A program made the translations under genes and the position numbers. A stretch of DNA of 64,000 bases from NCBI RefSeq assembly GCF_019056395.1, contig NZ_CP077639.1, positions 336,501 to 400,500 on the forward strand, read 5' to 3'. This DNA comes from Terribacillus sp. DMT04 (GTDB lineage Bacteria > Bacillota > Bacilli > Bacillales > Amphibacillaceae). The notes under the pieces were generated by a model. It was given only the letters and a program-made list of their open reading frames with translations. It was not told the DNA's origin and made no database searches. The number at the start of each line of letters is the position of its first letter. Position 1 is the first letter of the stretch. This document shows, piece by piece, positions 44,401-51,851 of the stretch.

Positions 44401-44900
44401 ACAAATAATGCGGCAAGTATCAAAAATGCGAAGGCCGTCTGCGGTATCTTAACTTTGTAGCTGATAAAGCTAAGTCCAGCAAATAGAAAAGGAATTAAGC
44501 TGATTAGCAGCACTTTTCCTAAGGAAGAGAAGGTACCCCAGTTTGAAGTGCCCAGATACAATCCGCCGAAGAACAGCATAACAATTCCTAGTACAAGTAT
44601 GATGGTCAGATTGCGTTCTCGAATTTGTTCCGGTGTCTTTTGTTTCTTTTGTTTTTGAACAGGTGGTCTATGTACAGAAGCGGCTGGTGTTGAAGCAGCT
44701 AACTTTCGTTCAATGGAAGTGGTAGTATGAGGTACAGGCTGCGTTGTTGTCCGTGATTTGGAAGCATCAAACGCAACTTTTTTCTGGTACCCTTCTAAGG
44801 TGATTGCGTACGTATCGTAAGAGATAAAGCCTCGCTGATATAACTCTTGCAATCTTTCTTCAAAAAGATCCCCGGATTGATTAGGGGGCATCGGATACAT
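41469..44900 (-). CDS. Giant polytopic membrane protein of unknown function
   Basis: A 1143-residue protein. The first 90 residues are soluble: a short SHOCT-like helical hairpin (FEERLQELYQRGFISYDTY) and a Ser/Thr/Pro/Lys-rich linker. After that come roughly 30 or more hydrophobic helices with very short loops to residue 1110, and a basic tail (GKTKWKKWLEKYK). No catalytic or transport motif is evident. Start at 44900 has GAGGTGA upstream. Similar giant proteins occur in other Bacillaceae and actinobacteria as DUF-type membrane proteins. It is monocistronic. Its job cannot be inferred. Confidence 0.8.
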   Translation of the reverse strand: MYPMPPNQSGDLFEERLQELYQRGFISYDTYAITLEGYQKKVAFDASKSRTTTQPVPHTTTSIERKLAASTPAASVHRPPVQKQKKQKTPEQIRERNLTIILVLGIVMLFFGGLYLGTSNWGTFSSLGKVLLISLIPFLFAGLSFISYKVKIPQTAFAFLILAALFVPIVIFSASYYQLFGSYLSFGGDGAALVGTIAALGCTVLYYAVAVRTRSKAFIWVTYAGVSSTFISAMLYVTITYSAFLFCLQLANLLLLVFERPIRKSFPLRLLQQYWPYYLQMKLGTEAFITIVLMSTAVIYDLTLLVIGISALILAAKNYSKLYHFGFMIFTLISGVLLLLEIDSYFNMFLGQFLALGFTLVLLSWHLPRWLKIAYESLIHCINGFLFIIFTSLTGTYTFDWAYLLGLVFLFIQYTVWTVSKRHTHYSYPSTGLLLVIMYWLLYMLDTPIWLRTSSFATMAFLGLAYCYIWPRRFNYIKLYQRTVSWAAVGSVIPLLLVNHSYGYYEANSYLLLLTAAAGFFCYQKENQDVVLISKIITPISFIAALILAGYRLYIESDYYQQHFGIPGHMTCIALITVIAAVLFRRYHHQPLFLSFFLTGQIFQSLATILAFLSWDLPATTISIVSFISVIVQFAALYVFRRNTLWASVLVSLLLAYGSLQNLFDISGSNILTAYVLFCGAALLAVSILINNKAKVGSLYFFWCSHIINLFSIMWVLGLQSFDSIPPAWLLVPFLHLAVSAYYTKRTIEKHTFASASITILFLIAVTHLSSYTDWSHLMTLAAAITAICIAAIYKLLPGWQAFMRLSLLIVCNVVLLFAVAELTVLFSWEIVLLSIIVGVLAIYQQHHWQRMFMSYVTMLLLLAILLLYGTIGEEIRTAYLLLAGAVALIATSFTHYQSVLITRDVKFIWEKADIYRIGAVVYTIVGSLTGVMAYQSGWAEILFSMTVPAILFAISVNTNPRSERRYVRLGALFACLYPYMLLLQNLPISPYLLTELYVVPIALLVLIILRVFFYDPDVTPHIELILLAIGFGILVLDGLASMTIYDALSLGSISLLAAIVGFIRKYRAYFLTGTITVVFNLFFQTRPLWGSAPWWLYLIGAGFLLIASASYIEYQKHKHARTAESMLQAGKTKWKKWLEKYK

Positions 44901-45055
44901 GCTGTCACCTCGTTTTTGGTTTTTATTTCCAAGTATCATTATATAGAAGAGAGACTTGTCTGAAAAGGAGCGTCATTCCTTTCATTTCGGTTTTCTGTTA
45001 TGATAAGCGGTAGAAAACGTGAACGAGACAGTTCATATTAGAAGGAGAATAAAAA

Positions 45056-45838
45056 ATGAAGGACTTTCTACAATTACAAGATAAACATATCGTCATCATG
45101 GGTGTTGCAAATGATCGCAGTATCGCATGGAGTGTTGCACAGTCGCTGCATGCAGCAGGAGCTAAGCTAATCTTTACATACCGTCAAGAACGTTCTGCTA
45201 AAAAACTGAACAAGCTATTAGAAAAGAATGAAATGGATGCAGCTGTTATCCAGTGTGATGTGAATGATGATGCATCCATTACCTCTGCATTTGCCGAAAT
45301 AAAAGAGAAGTTTACAACAGTTCACGGACTTGTTCATTCTGTAGCGCACGCACATAAAGAAGATTTAAACGGCGATTTCATTGATACATCTCGTGATGGG
45401 TATGCATTTGCGCAAGATACAAGTGCATATTCGCTTGTGGCAGTTGCGAAAGCCGTGCGCCCGCTTATGGCAGAGGGTGGTTCAATTGTCACAATGAGCT
45501 ATCTTGGTGCTGATCGCGTACTGGATGGCTACAACGTAATGGGTGTAGCAAAAGCTGCATTGGAAGCAAGCGTACGTTATTTAGCAAATGATCTTGGTCC
45601 GGATAATATTCGTATTAATGCGATTTCGGCAGGACCGATTCGTACGCTGGCTGCAAAAGGCGTGCCATCTTTCAATGAGATCCTTTCTAAAGTAGAAGAA
45701 AAAGCACCACTTCGCCGCAATGTCTCCGCAGAAGAAGTTGGTGACATGACGACTGGTTTGATGGGAGCACTTTCCCGCGGTGTAACTGGTGAAGTTATCT
45801 ATGTGGATGCAGGGTTTAATATTATCGGCATCGGTTAA
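45056..45838 (+). CDS. fabI: Enoyl-[acyl-carrier-protein] reductase FabI
   Basis: A 260-residue SDR of the FabI type: the N-terminus IVIMGVANDRSIAWSVAQ binds NAD(P)H, HSVAHAHKEDLNG is the substrate region, and YNVMGVAKAALE supplies the catalytic Tyr-X6-Lys typical of enoyl reductases. It carries out the last step of each fatty acid elongation cycle and is the target of triclosan. AAGGAG precedes ATG. Monocistronic with a strong terminator. I see no clear FapR box in the short upstream gap. Confidence 0.95.
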   Translation: MKDFLQLQDKHIVIMGVANDRSIAWSVAQSLHAAGAKLIFTYRQERSAKKLNKLLEKNEMDAAVIQCDVNDDASITSAFAEIKEKFTTVHGLVHSVAHAHKEDLNGDFIDTSRDGYAFAQDTSAYSLVAVAKAVRPLMAEGGSIVTMSYLGADRVLDGYNVMGVAKAALEASVRYLANDLGPDNIRINAISAGPIRTLAAKGVPSFNEILSKVEEKAPLRRNVSAEEVGDMTTGLMGALSRGVTGEVIYVDAGFNIIGIG

Positions 45839-45848
45839 TTTGTATGTC

Positions 45849-45882
45849 AAACCGCACTAATCATTGATTAGTGCGGTTTTTT
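45849..45882 (+). terminator. Terminator of fabI
   Basis: AAACCGCACTAATC/GATTAGTGCGGTTT with an ATT loop is followed by TTTTC. Confidence 0.92.
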
Positions 45883-46112
45883 CTATGGATTAAAAGGCGT
45901 CTTACCTCATGGGAGAGGTGGCGCAGTATTCTGTGTTGACTAAATTAGAAATTAAGCCATTCTGGACAAACTTTTAGTGAAAGTACCACATCGGATGAAG
46001 GTGTTGAACAGGCAAAAGAAGAAAGCCGCTCCTCAATCACTTGGAAAAAAGTCAGATCTGATGATCTGGCTTCTTTTTGTAAAAATTGCTTTGCAACCTG
46101 AAAAGAGTAGTG
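45883..46112. other. Gene-free stretch with an orphan terminator
   Basis: Between fabI and the GntR promoter there is no convincing gene. A 48-codon open stretch (after a TAG near 45948) reads HSGQTFSESTTSDEGVEQ and on, with no start or ribosome site, and could be the tail of a lost gene. It runs through a terminator at 46049-46078. Either a small RNA or gene remnant could explain that terminator. Confidence 0.35.
46049..46078 (+). terminator. Orphan terminator hairpin
   Basis: AAGTCAGATC pairs with GATCTGGCTT (one U-G) around TGAT and is followed by TCTTTTT. The nearest upstream gene, fabI, already has a terminator. Confidence 0.75.
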
Positions 46113-46118
46113 TATACT
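46091..46118 (+). promoter_or_regulatory. Sigma-A promoter of the GntR-ABC operon
   Basis: TTGCAA (46091-46096), a 16-nt spacer and TATACT (46113-46118). Confidence 0.7.
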
Positions 46119-46131
46119 CTAATGTATCAAG

Positions 46132-46152
46132 TGTACTAATATAACTAATACA
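46132..46152 (+). promoter_or_regulatory. Candidate GntR (YtrA-type) operator
   Basis: TGTACTA and TAATACA are near-inverted arms (6 of 7) with a 7-nt spacer, just downstream of the -10 box, where a repressor would block transcription. Confidence 0.45.
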
Positions 46153-46183
46153 GTTAATACAGAAGCTCGAATGAGGTGAATAC

Positions 46184-46567
46184 ATGTTTGAACTGGACTT
46201 GCGAAGCGGCAAGCCGATTTATGAACAAATCGTTGATAAGTTCAAGGAATTGATCATCAATCAAGTGCTGGAGACAGATGAAAAACTCCCTTCGGTTCGG
46301 GAGCTCGCCCAGCAGCTGACTATTAATCCAAATACAATTCAGAAAGCATACCGTGAATTAGAAAATCAGGAATTGATTTATTCGGTAAAAGGACGGGGGA
46401 GTTTCGTGAACGCGATTCGTGTACAAGTGGATCCGAATAAGGTGAAGCATATGCAAGAGGAATTGAAAAAGCTTCTGACAGAGGCACTGTTTGTCGGAAT
46501 GACAGCCGATGAAATCCGAAGTGTTGTTGAGAACTTGCTGCAAAACGGGGGAGGTAGCGACCTATGA
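46184..46567 (+). CDS. GntR-family regulator, YtrA subfamily
   Basis: A 127-residue regulator with an N-terminal winged helix (GKPIYEQIVDKFKELI; LPSVRELAQQLTINPNTIQKAY) and the short C-terminal two-helix dimer domain of the YtrA subfamily. YtrA-type repressors control ABC transporters next to them, often in response to cell-wall antibiotics. The stop overlaps the ATPase start (ATGA). It most likely represses its own three-gene operon through the repeat downstream of the promoter. Confidence 0.9.
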   Translation: MFELDLRSGKPIYEQIVDKFKELIINQVLETDEKLPSVRELAQQLTINPNTIQKAYRELENQELIYSVKGRGSFVNAIRVQVDPNKVKHMQEELKKLLTEALFVGMTADEIRSVVENLLQNGGGSDL

Positions 46568-47460
46568 TAAAAGCAGTGGAAATCAGTAAGAAATTTGAGC
46601 GAAAGCAAGTGCTGGATCAGGTCGGATTTCAAGTAAGACCAGGAACAATCTATGGTCTGCTCGGATCCAACGGTGCTGGCAAGACAACTATTATGCGCAT
46701 ACTCGCAGGCATAATTAAACAAGACAAAGGCTGTGTTCTTATTGATGGGAAAACCGTATTTGAGAATATAGAGATTAAACAACGTATCATTTTCATGCCC
46801 GATATCCTCTATTTCTTACCGCAATACACCGTCAAACAGATGGGAAAGTATTATGCCGATATGTATACAAATTGGGACCAGCAGCGATATGATCAACTGA
46901 TCAGTCAATTTCAGCTTGAAAATAAAAAAGTATCCTCTTTTTCAAAAGGGATGCAGCGGCAAGTGGCGTTCTGCTTAGCGTTAGCAGCCAAACCAGATTA
47001 CTTAATTATGGATGAACCACTGGATGGATTAGATGCTGTTGTAAGGCAGCGAATCAAAGGACTATTAATCCATGATGTTGCTGAAAGAGACATGTCGGTG
47101 CTTATTTCTTCGCATAACCTCCGAGAAATGGAGAACCTTTGTGATGACATCGGGATTGTACATAAGGGCAAGATGATTCTCGAACGGAATCTGGATGATA
47201 TGAAGAGTGAGGTTCAGAAAGTGCAATTTGCCCTTCGCAAAGGACAAGATACGCAGTTCCTGAACGAGCTCAATATCCTTCACCAGGAAAAAAGAGGCAG
47301 CATCCATCTGGTAATTATCAAAGCTGACCGTCACGAAGCAGAAGCGCTGTTCGCAGCACAACATCCAGTCGTGCTGGACATGCTGCCATTATCTTTAGAA
47401 GAAATCTTTATCTACGAAATGGGAGGTGCTGGCTATGCCATCGAAAACATCCTCGATTAA
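46564..47460 (+). CDS. ABC transporter ATPase subunit
   Basis: A 298-residue ABC ATPase: Walker A LLGSNGAGKTT near residue 36, a modified signature FSKGMQRQ in place of LSGGQ, Walker B YLIMDEPLDGLDAV, and H-loop ISSHNL. A C-terminal extension of about 80 residues follows. The signature is typical of YtrB/BcrA-type exporters. The start overlaps the regulator, and the stop overlaps the permease start by 26 nt, so all three are coupled. Confidence 0.92.
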   Translation: MIKAVEISKKFERKQVLDQVGFQVRPGTIYGLLGSNGAGKTTIMRILAGIIKQDKGCVLIDGKTVFENIEIKQRIIFMPDILYFLPQYTVKQMGKYYADMYTNWDQQRYDQLISQFQLENKKVSSFSKGMQRQVAFCLALAAKPDYLIMDEPLDGLDAVVRQRIKGLLIHDVAERDMSVLISSHNLREMENLCDDIGIVHKGKMILERNLDDMKSEVQKVQFALRKGQDTQFLNELNILHQEKRGSIHLVIIKADRHEAEALFAAQHPVVLDMLPLSLEEIFIYEMGGAGYAIENILD

Positions 47461-49159
47461 GAAGCAGATTATTTTATATGATTTGAGGCAGGTTGGCTGG
47501 GTGAGTGTACTGTATTTTCTGGCTTTGTTCGTTATCTTGCCTTTGCAAGTTATTATGAAATACACCAGTGATATATATCCCGACTACCCGCAGCCGCGGA
47601 GTCTGTTTTCTTATTTGCCTGAAGTTCAAGGGATTTTATCTATCACAGTCCCTGTATTATTCAGTGTCTTGCTATTTCGTTATTTGCACAAGAAAGGTGT
47701 ATCTGATTTTGTGCATAGTTTTCCAATTAAGAGATCTGCAGTACTTCACCATCAAATGATAACGGGGATGTTCCTTTTACTCATTCCAATTATCCTGAAT
47801 GCATGCATTCTATATGCTTTACAAGAATTTACCGATATAAGTTATCTTTATACTGGAATGCAAGTCTTAAAATGGTTGGGAATATTGTTGCTTCTAAATG
47901 TCATTATGTTCCTGGCTGCTATGTTCACAGGTATGATAACGGGGATGTTTTCGTTACATGTTGTTCTTACGTATATATTTCTAATATTACCGGTTGGCTT
48001 CATGCTCCTACTAATGCTTAATACAAGGATGTTGGTGTTCGGCTTTCCTTCAGACTATTACTTAGACATAACTCTGGAAAAGTATTCACCGCTCACTTAT
48101 TTCATGGGAATATTTATTTCGCCCGAGGATATATCCTGGTTTATAATTACAATTTATGCAGTAATCGGCATATTTTTTTATATAAGTGCTCTCTTGCTAT
48201 ACGTAAACCGTCAATTAGAATCAACATCTCAACCAATTGTATACCCGTTCATGAGACCTGTCTTCCTGTATGGTGTGACACTTTGTTCTATGATGTTAAC
48301 AGGTTATTATCTGTACGATAACTCAAATTCTGTTGAGTGGGCTGTAGTTGGTTATATAGGGGGGTCACTGGTAGGTTTTGTGATAGCCGAAGCTATTTTA
48401 AAGAAAACCTGGAGAGTCTATACCAATTATAAATCATACTTATTATTCTTTGTTTTTCTTGTTGTTGTTTTCTTTTCAGCCTATTTTTTTAAAGGGAACT
48501 ATGAGAATCACATACCAGAAATAGATGAAGTGGAAAGAGTCTATTTTGGACCATCCTATAACTACGATCAAAAAAACGAGTATATGGAGCCAGGAATAGA
48601 ACCATTGTATTATACGGAAGAAAAAGATATTGAATTGGTACAAAATTTACATGAGAGATTAGTGATATTAGATAAGAATTACTTTGAACAGTACGCTGAT
48701 TACGGTAAATCCGCAACTATTGTTTATGAATTGAAAAACGGAAATAAAGTAGCAAGATCTTATGTGTATCCGCTTAAAGATCCAGAGTTAAAGAAACTGC
48801 AAAATGAAATTGAAAACTCAAATAATTTTAAGCATGCAAATCATCCTGTTTTCAATATTGCCCCAGATACTATAAATCAAGTAGAGCTGCATGCTGATGT
48901 AAATGGCGCTAGGGTCACTTATACATCTGATCAAAAGACAATAAACTCTATTATTGAAGCTATCAGAGAGGATATCGAAAGCAAGTATCCGCAACCGTAT
49001 GATGAAAGTGTGCAGACCTATTCACTCATATTGAATTCAAAAGAAGGTAAAGACCATCTCAGCTATTATGAAACCTTCAGTGATAGTTATGAGAATACAA
49101 TTGAGGCGTTAAAAGAAGCTGGATTATACGATAATATCCAGCTGGAAGCGGCTGAATAA
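47435..49159 (+). CDS. ABC permease with large external C-terminal domain
   Basis: A 574-residue permease. About eight helices cover the first 330 residues, with an ABC-2 pattern (FVHSFPIKRSAVLHHQMI loop, as in YtrC/BcrB-like subunits). A further helix at about 345-365 is followed by a soluble C-terminal domain of about 215 residues, probably outside the cell. GGGAGG lies 8 nt before ATG 47435. The stretch coding for the external domain looks AT-richer than its neighbours. With the ATPase and GntR regulator it forms a self-contained export or resistance module; the substrate is unknown. Confidence 0.85.
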   Translation: MPSKTSSIKKQIILYDLRQVGWVSVLYFLALFVILPLQVIMKYTSDIYPDYPQPRSLFSYLPEVQGILSITVPVLFSVLLFRYLHKKGVSDFVHSFPIKRSAVLHHQMITGMFLLLIPIILNACILYALQEFTDISYLYTGMQVLKWLGILLLLNVIMFLAAMFTGMITGMFSLHVVLTYIFLILPVGFMLLLMLNTRMLVFGFPSDYYLDITLEKYSPLTYFMGIFISPEDISWFIITIYAVIGIFFYISALLLYVNRQLESTSQPIVYPFMRPVFLYGVTLCSMMLTGYYLYDNSNSVEWAVVGYIGGSLVGFVIAEAILKKTWRVYTNYKSYLLFFVFLVVVFFSAYFFKGNYENHIPEIDEVERVYFGPSYNYDQKNEYMEPGIEPLYYTEEKDIELVQNLHERLVILDKNYFEQYADYGKSATIVYELKNGNKVARSYVYPLKDPELKKLQNEIENSNNFKHANHPVFNIAPDTINQVELHADVNGARVTYTSDQKTINSIIEAIREDIESKYPQPYDESVQTYSLILNSKEGKDHLSYYETFSDSYENTIEALKEAGLYDNIQLEAAE

Positions 49160-49224
49160 AAAGATATAGAACCAAATAAAGAACTATTTTTAGCTTTAGT
49201 ATCGACTTATAGGAGGAATAATCC

Positions 49225-49770
49225 GTGACTAGCGAATGTGCATATGCAAGGGAATCCGTGTTTCAGCATATCTATTCGCTCTACCATCAGCGGGTGTATC
49301 ACGCGGCGCAGAAGGTGCTGCGTGATGCGCAGATGGCAGAGGATGCGGCGCAGGAAACATTTATAAAAGCTTATCGTTATTTGGACAAGCTGGAGGATGT
49401 CTCGAAAGCAGGTGCTTGGCTTGCGACGATTGCATCGCGGACGGCGATTGATATGCTGCGAAAAGAAGGGAAACGTACATTTATTAGTATTGAACTGGCC
49501 AGCTGGGAACTGGAGCAGCATTATTTGGAGCATATTGTAATAGAAGAAGTGGAGCTCCGCGAAACGAAACAAGAACTTGAGCAAGATATTCAGAAGTTGA
49601 AACCAAAGCTCAAAGAAGTGCTTACCCTCCGATACATGGAGGATATGAGGGAAAGTGAAATTGCTGCTGCTTTATCCCTTTCCAAAGCGACAGTGAAGAC
49701 TAGGCTGTATCGCGCAAAGGCTGCTGTAAAGCAGGCAAAATTAAATCGTGAACAAGTACAATATGTTTAA
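49225..49770 (+). CDS. ECF-type RNA polymerase sigma factor
   Basis: A 181-residue group-4 sigma factor: region 2 (VYHAAQKVLRDAQMAEDAAQETFIKAYR; WLATIASRTAIDMLRK) and region 4 with a helix-turn-helix (MRESEIAAALSLSKATVKTR). A GTG start at 49225 has TAGGAGG upstream. No anti-sigma gene follows; the next gene is a nucleoside hydrolase beyond a terminator, and the preceding gene is the ABC permease 65 nt upstream. Target genes are unknown. A GAAC...CGAC pair upstream (49184-49205) might be a self-promoter, but the spacing is long. Confidence 0.87.
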   Translation: MTSECAYARESVFQHIYSLYHQRVYHAAQKVLRDAQMAEDAAQETFIKAYRYLDKLEDVSKAGAWLATIASRTAIDMLRKEGKRTFISIELASWELEQHYLEHIVIEEVELRETKQELEQDIQKLKPKLKEVLTLRYMEDMRESEIAAALSLSKATVKTRLYRAKAAVKQAKLNREQVQYV

Positions 49771-49772
49771 GT

Positions 49773-49805
49773 AGACACAAATCTAATGAGGTTTGTGTCT
49801 TTTTT
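49773..49805 (+). terminator. Terminator of the ECF sigma gene
   Basis: AGACACAAATC/GGTTTGTGTCT (one U-G) with a 6-nt loop, followed by TTTTT. Confidence 0.9.
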
Positions 49806-49898
49806 ACGAACTTTCTGTTTATTTTTAAAAGAAAATTGTTTATAATTAGGTTGAAAATGCAGTCAATTATGAATTATTGTTCGGATTTGGGGTGCTCG

Positions 49899-50831
49899 AT
49901 GAAGAGAAAACTGATTTTAGACGTAGACACAGGTATTGATGATGCGATTGGAATTTTATTAGCTGTTAAAAGTGAGGAACTGGATCTTATCGGTATCACA
50001 ACAGGATGCGGAAATGTTTCCTTGGAAGCTGCTACAGCGAATACTTGTAAGGTGCTCGATTTAATTAACGCGCCTTCTATTCCGGTTGTAAAAGGAAGTG
50101 CAGCACCGCTTAAACGGCAGCCGCACTTTGAACATAAAGTGCACGGAACAGACGGGATTGGCGGGGCATTGCAAGGTGTGACCTCTGAAAGGAAAATAAC
50201 TCCTGGAGATGCTGCTAGTTTTATGATTGAAAAAATCATGGAAAACCCGGGTGAAGTCTCTATTGTTTGTACGGGTCCGCTGACCAACCTTGCGAAGGCG
50301 ATTCAGCAGCAGCCTGCTATAGTTGACCATGTAAAAGAAGTCATATACATGGGCGGGGCTATTAATGGGATTGGAAACGTCACGCCAGTTGCTGAATTTA
50401 ATACATTTGCTGATCCGGAAGCAGCAAGCATCGTTTTAGAAGCCGGTGTGCCGAATCTCACACAAGTTGGTTTGGATGTGACAAAACAAGCTTTACTCAC
50501 AGAGGAGCATATTGAAGCCATTACAGAGCCAGCTTTACATGATTTTGTGAAGCAAAGTACAGCAACTTACCGAAAAGCATTTTATGAACAAAATGGAATC
50601 TGGGCATGTGCGATGCATGATCCGCTTGCGATTGGTGTTTTCATTGATTCAACATTAGTTAAAAAAGCAGCGTGCAGCGTTGGGGTAGAGACCAGCAGTA
50701 CATTTTGCGATGGCATGACTGTTTGGGATCGCCAAGGAAAATGGGGAAAGCCTGTGAATGTGGAAGTATGCATGGAGGTGGAAGCAGAGCGTTTCCTCTC
50801 TTTGTTAGTAGACGTGCTGAATCGTTCGTGA
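49899..50831 (+). CDS. Inosine-uridine-preferring nucleoside hydrolase
   Basis: A 310-residue nucleoside N-ribohydrolase. The calcium-binding DVDTGIDDA motif is at the N-terminus, VHGTDGIGG and CTGPLTNLA are the next conserved blocks, and HDPLAI holds the catalytic Asp/His. It hydrolyses purine or pyrimidine ribonucleosides to base and ribose for salvage. The start at 49899 has GGGGTG 5 nt upstream and places the DVDTG motif at the usual position; the longer frame does not. Monocistronic. Confidence 0.92.
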   Translation: MKRKLILDVDTGIDDAIGILLAVKSEELDLIGITTGCGNVSLEAATANTCKVLDLINAPSIPVVKGSAAPLKRQPHFEHKVHGTDGIGGALQGVTSERKITPGDAASFMIEKIMENPGEVSIVCTGPLTNLAKAIQQQPAIVDHVKEVIYMGGAINGIGNVTPVAEFNTFADPEAASIVLEAGVPNLTQVGLDVTKQALLTEEHIEAITEPALHDFVKQSTATYRKAFYEQNGIWACAMHDPLAIGVFIDSTLVKKAACSVGVETSSTFCDGMTVWDRQGKWGKPVNVEVCMEVEAERFLSLLVDVLNRS

Positions 50832-50849
50832 AATGTTACATGGGGGTAT
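50824..50849 (+). promoter_or_regulatory. Sigma-B-like promoter before the rsbR paralogue
   Basis: GTTCGT, a 14-nt spacer and GGGTAT. The -10 half is perfect, the -35 half partial. It overlaps the end of the nucleoside hydrolase gene, and a hairpin between it and the rsbRD-like gene would attenuate it. Confidence 0.35.
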
Positions 50850-50885
50850 CCTTTCATGTGCGGGTATTACTACATAGATAGAAAG

Positions 50886-50916
50886 AAGGAGTCTGCTGCT
50901 GCAGGCTCCTTTTTAT
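50886..50916 (+). terminator. Terminator after nucleoside hydrolase
   Basis: AAGGAGTCTGC/GCAGGCTCCTT (one U-G) with a TGCT loop, followed by TTT. Confidence 0.85.
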
Positions 50917-50987
50917 ATGCTCTCATTAGAAGCGTGCAGCGTCTTCCGCTATAATGAAAGCAAATCAAGAATACGAAGGGGTATCGC

Positions 50988-51833
50988 ATGCCAGGACTAA
51001 ACGAAGCATTATACGAATACATCATGGATAACGCTCCTAATATTACGGATCAGTGGATCAATTTGCTCGGTGACTATAAGGATTCCATTTATGCAGAAGA
51101 TGCAGGAGAAAAAATGCGCGCGAAACTTAGAAAACAACACCGAATGACGATTGATCTAGTGGCTAGTGCCATTTTAGAGGATGAGGAGCAGTATAAATGG
51201 AACGTGAAGACATGGGTAGAAAGAGTAGCAAACAGCCGGGTCGAAACAAACACTCCAATCCATGAAGTGCTGCAAGCGGTCGGGAAATCAGGCGCCGTCA
51301 TTTGGGAATTTATTGAGGTATTCACAGAGGAAAGGAAGCAGACAATCTCACCTGTAGAGGTCATTCACTGGTCTAAGAACCTGCATCGTGCGTTAGATGA
51401 GGTTATTAATAAATTCACAAGATTTTATTATGAGCTGATTGACAGGAAAATCAAAAGCCAGCGAGAAGTAATTAATAAGACAAGCTCTCCAGTCATTCCG
51501 ATCATGAATGGAATCGGCGTCTTTCCATTAGTGGGAGAAATAAGTGAGAGGCGAGCAGAGCTTATTACGGCCGACATACCGCAGACATGCAAAGATAAAG
51601 GTGTCGAAACGCTATTTATTGATATGTCAGGAGCAAGTTTTACAGCAGCTTCAGCAAGGGAAAAGCTGATACAAATGGTGCAAGTTCTGCGCATGTTAGG
51701 AATAGTCTGTGCTGTTTCTGGTGTGCGTCCTGATATGGCGCTGGATTCAGATGGCGAGCGTATAATATCAGTCGTTATTTTCTATAATTCACTGCAGCAG
51801 GCTTTGGCGCAAAATGGTTTGACCCAAAATTAA
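50988..51833 (+). CDS. rsbRD: RsbR paralogue with C-terminal STAS domain, RsbRD-like
   Basis: A 281-residue stressosome-type protein: an N-terminal helical sensor domain (residues 1-150, non-heme globin-like fold by family knowledge), a linker helix (KSQREVINKTSSPVIPI) and a STAS domain to the end. The two phospho-acceptor positions of RsbR are visible: Ser/Thr in NKTSSPV, and Ser in DMSGASFT. B. subtilis YqhA (RsbRD) is similar in length. RsbR paralogues form the stressosome that controls sigma-B. AAGGGG precedes ATG. It leads a likely three-gene unit. Confidence 0.88.
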   Translation: MPGLNEALYEYIMDNAPNITDQWINLLGDYKDSIYAEDAGEKMRAKLRKQHRMTIDLVASAILEDEEQYKWNVKTWVERVANSRVETNTPIHEVLQAVGKSGAVIWEFIEVFTEERKQTISPVEVIHWSKNLHRALDEVINKFTRFYYELIDRKIKSQREVINKTSSPVIPIMNGIGVFPLVGEISERRAELITADIPQTCKDKGVETLFIDMSGASFTAASAREKLIQMVQVLRMLGIVCAVSGVRPDMALDSDGERIISVVIFYNSLQQALAQNGLTQN

Positions 51834-51851
51834 AAACGGAGGAGAATCCAG

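Noticed and set aside
45000-45055. FapR operator before fabI
   Set aside because: No inverted TTAGTA-like repeat is present in the short upstream region.
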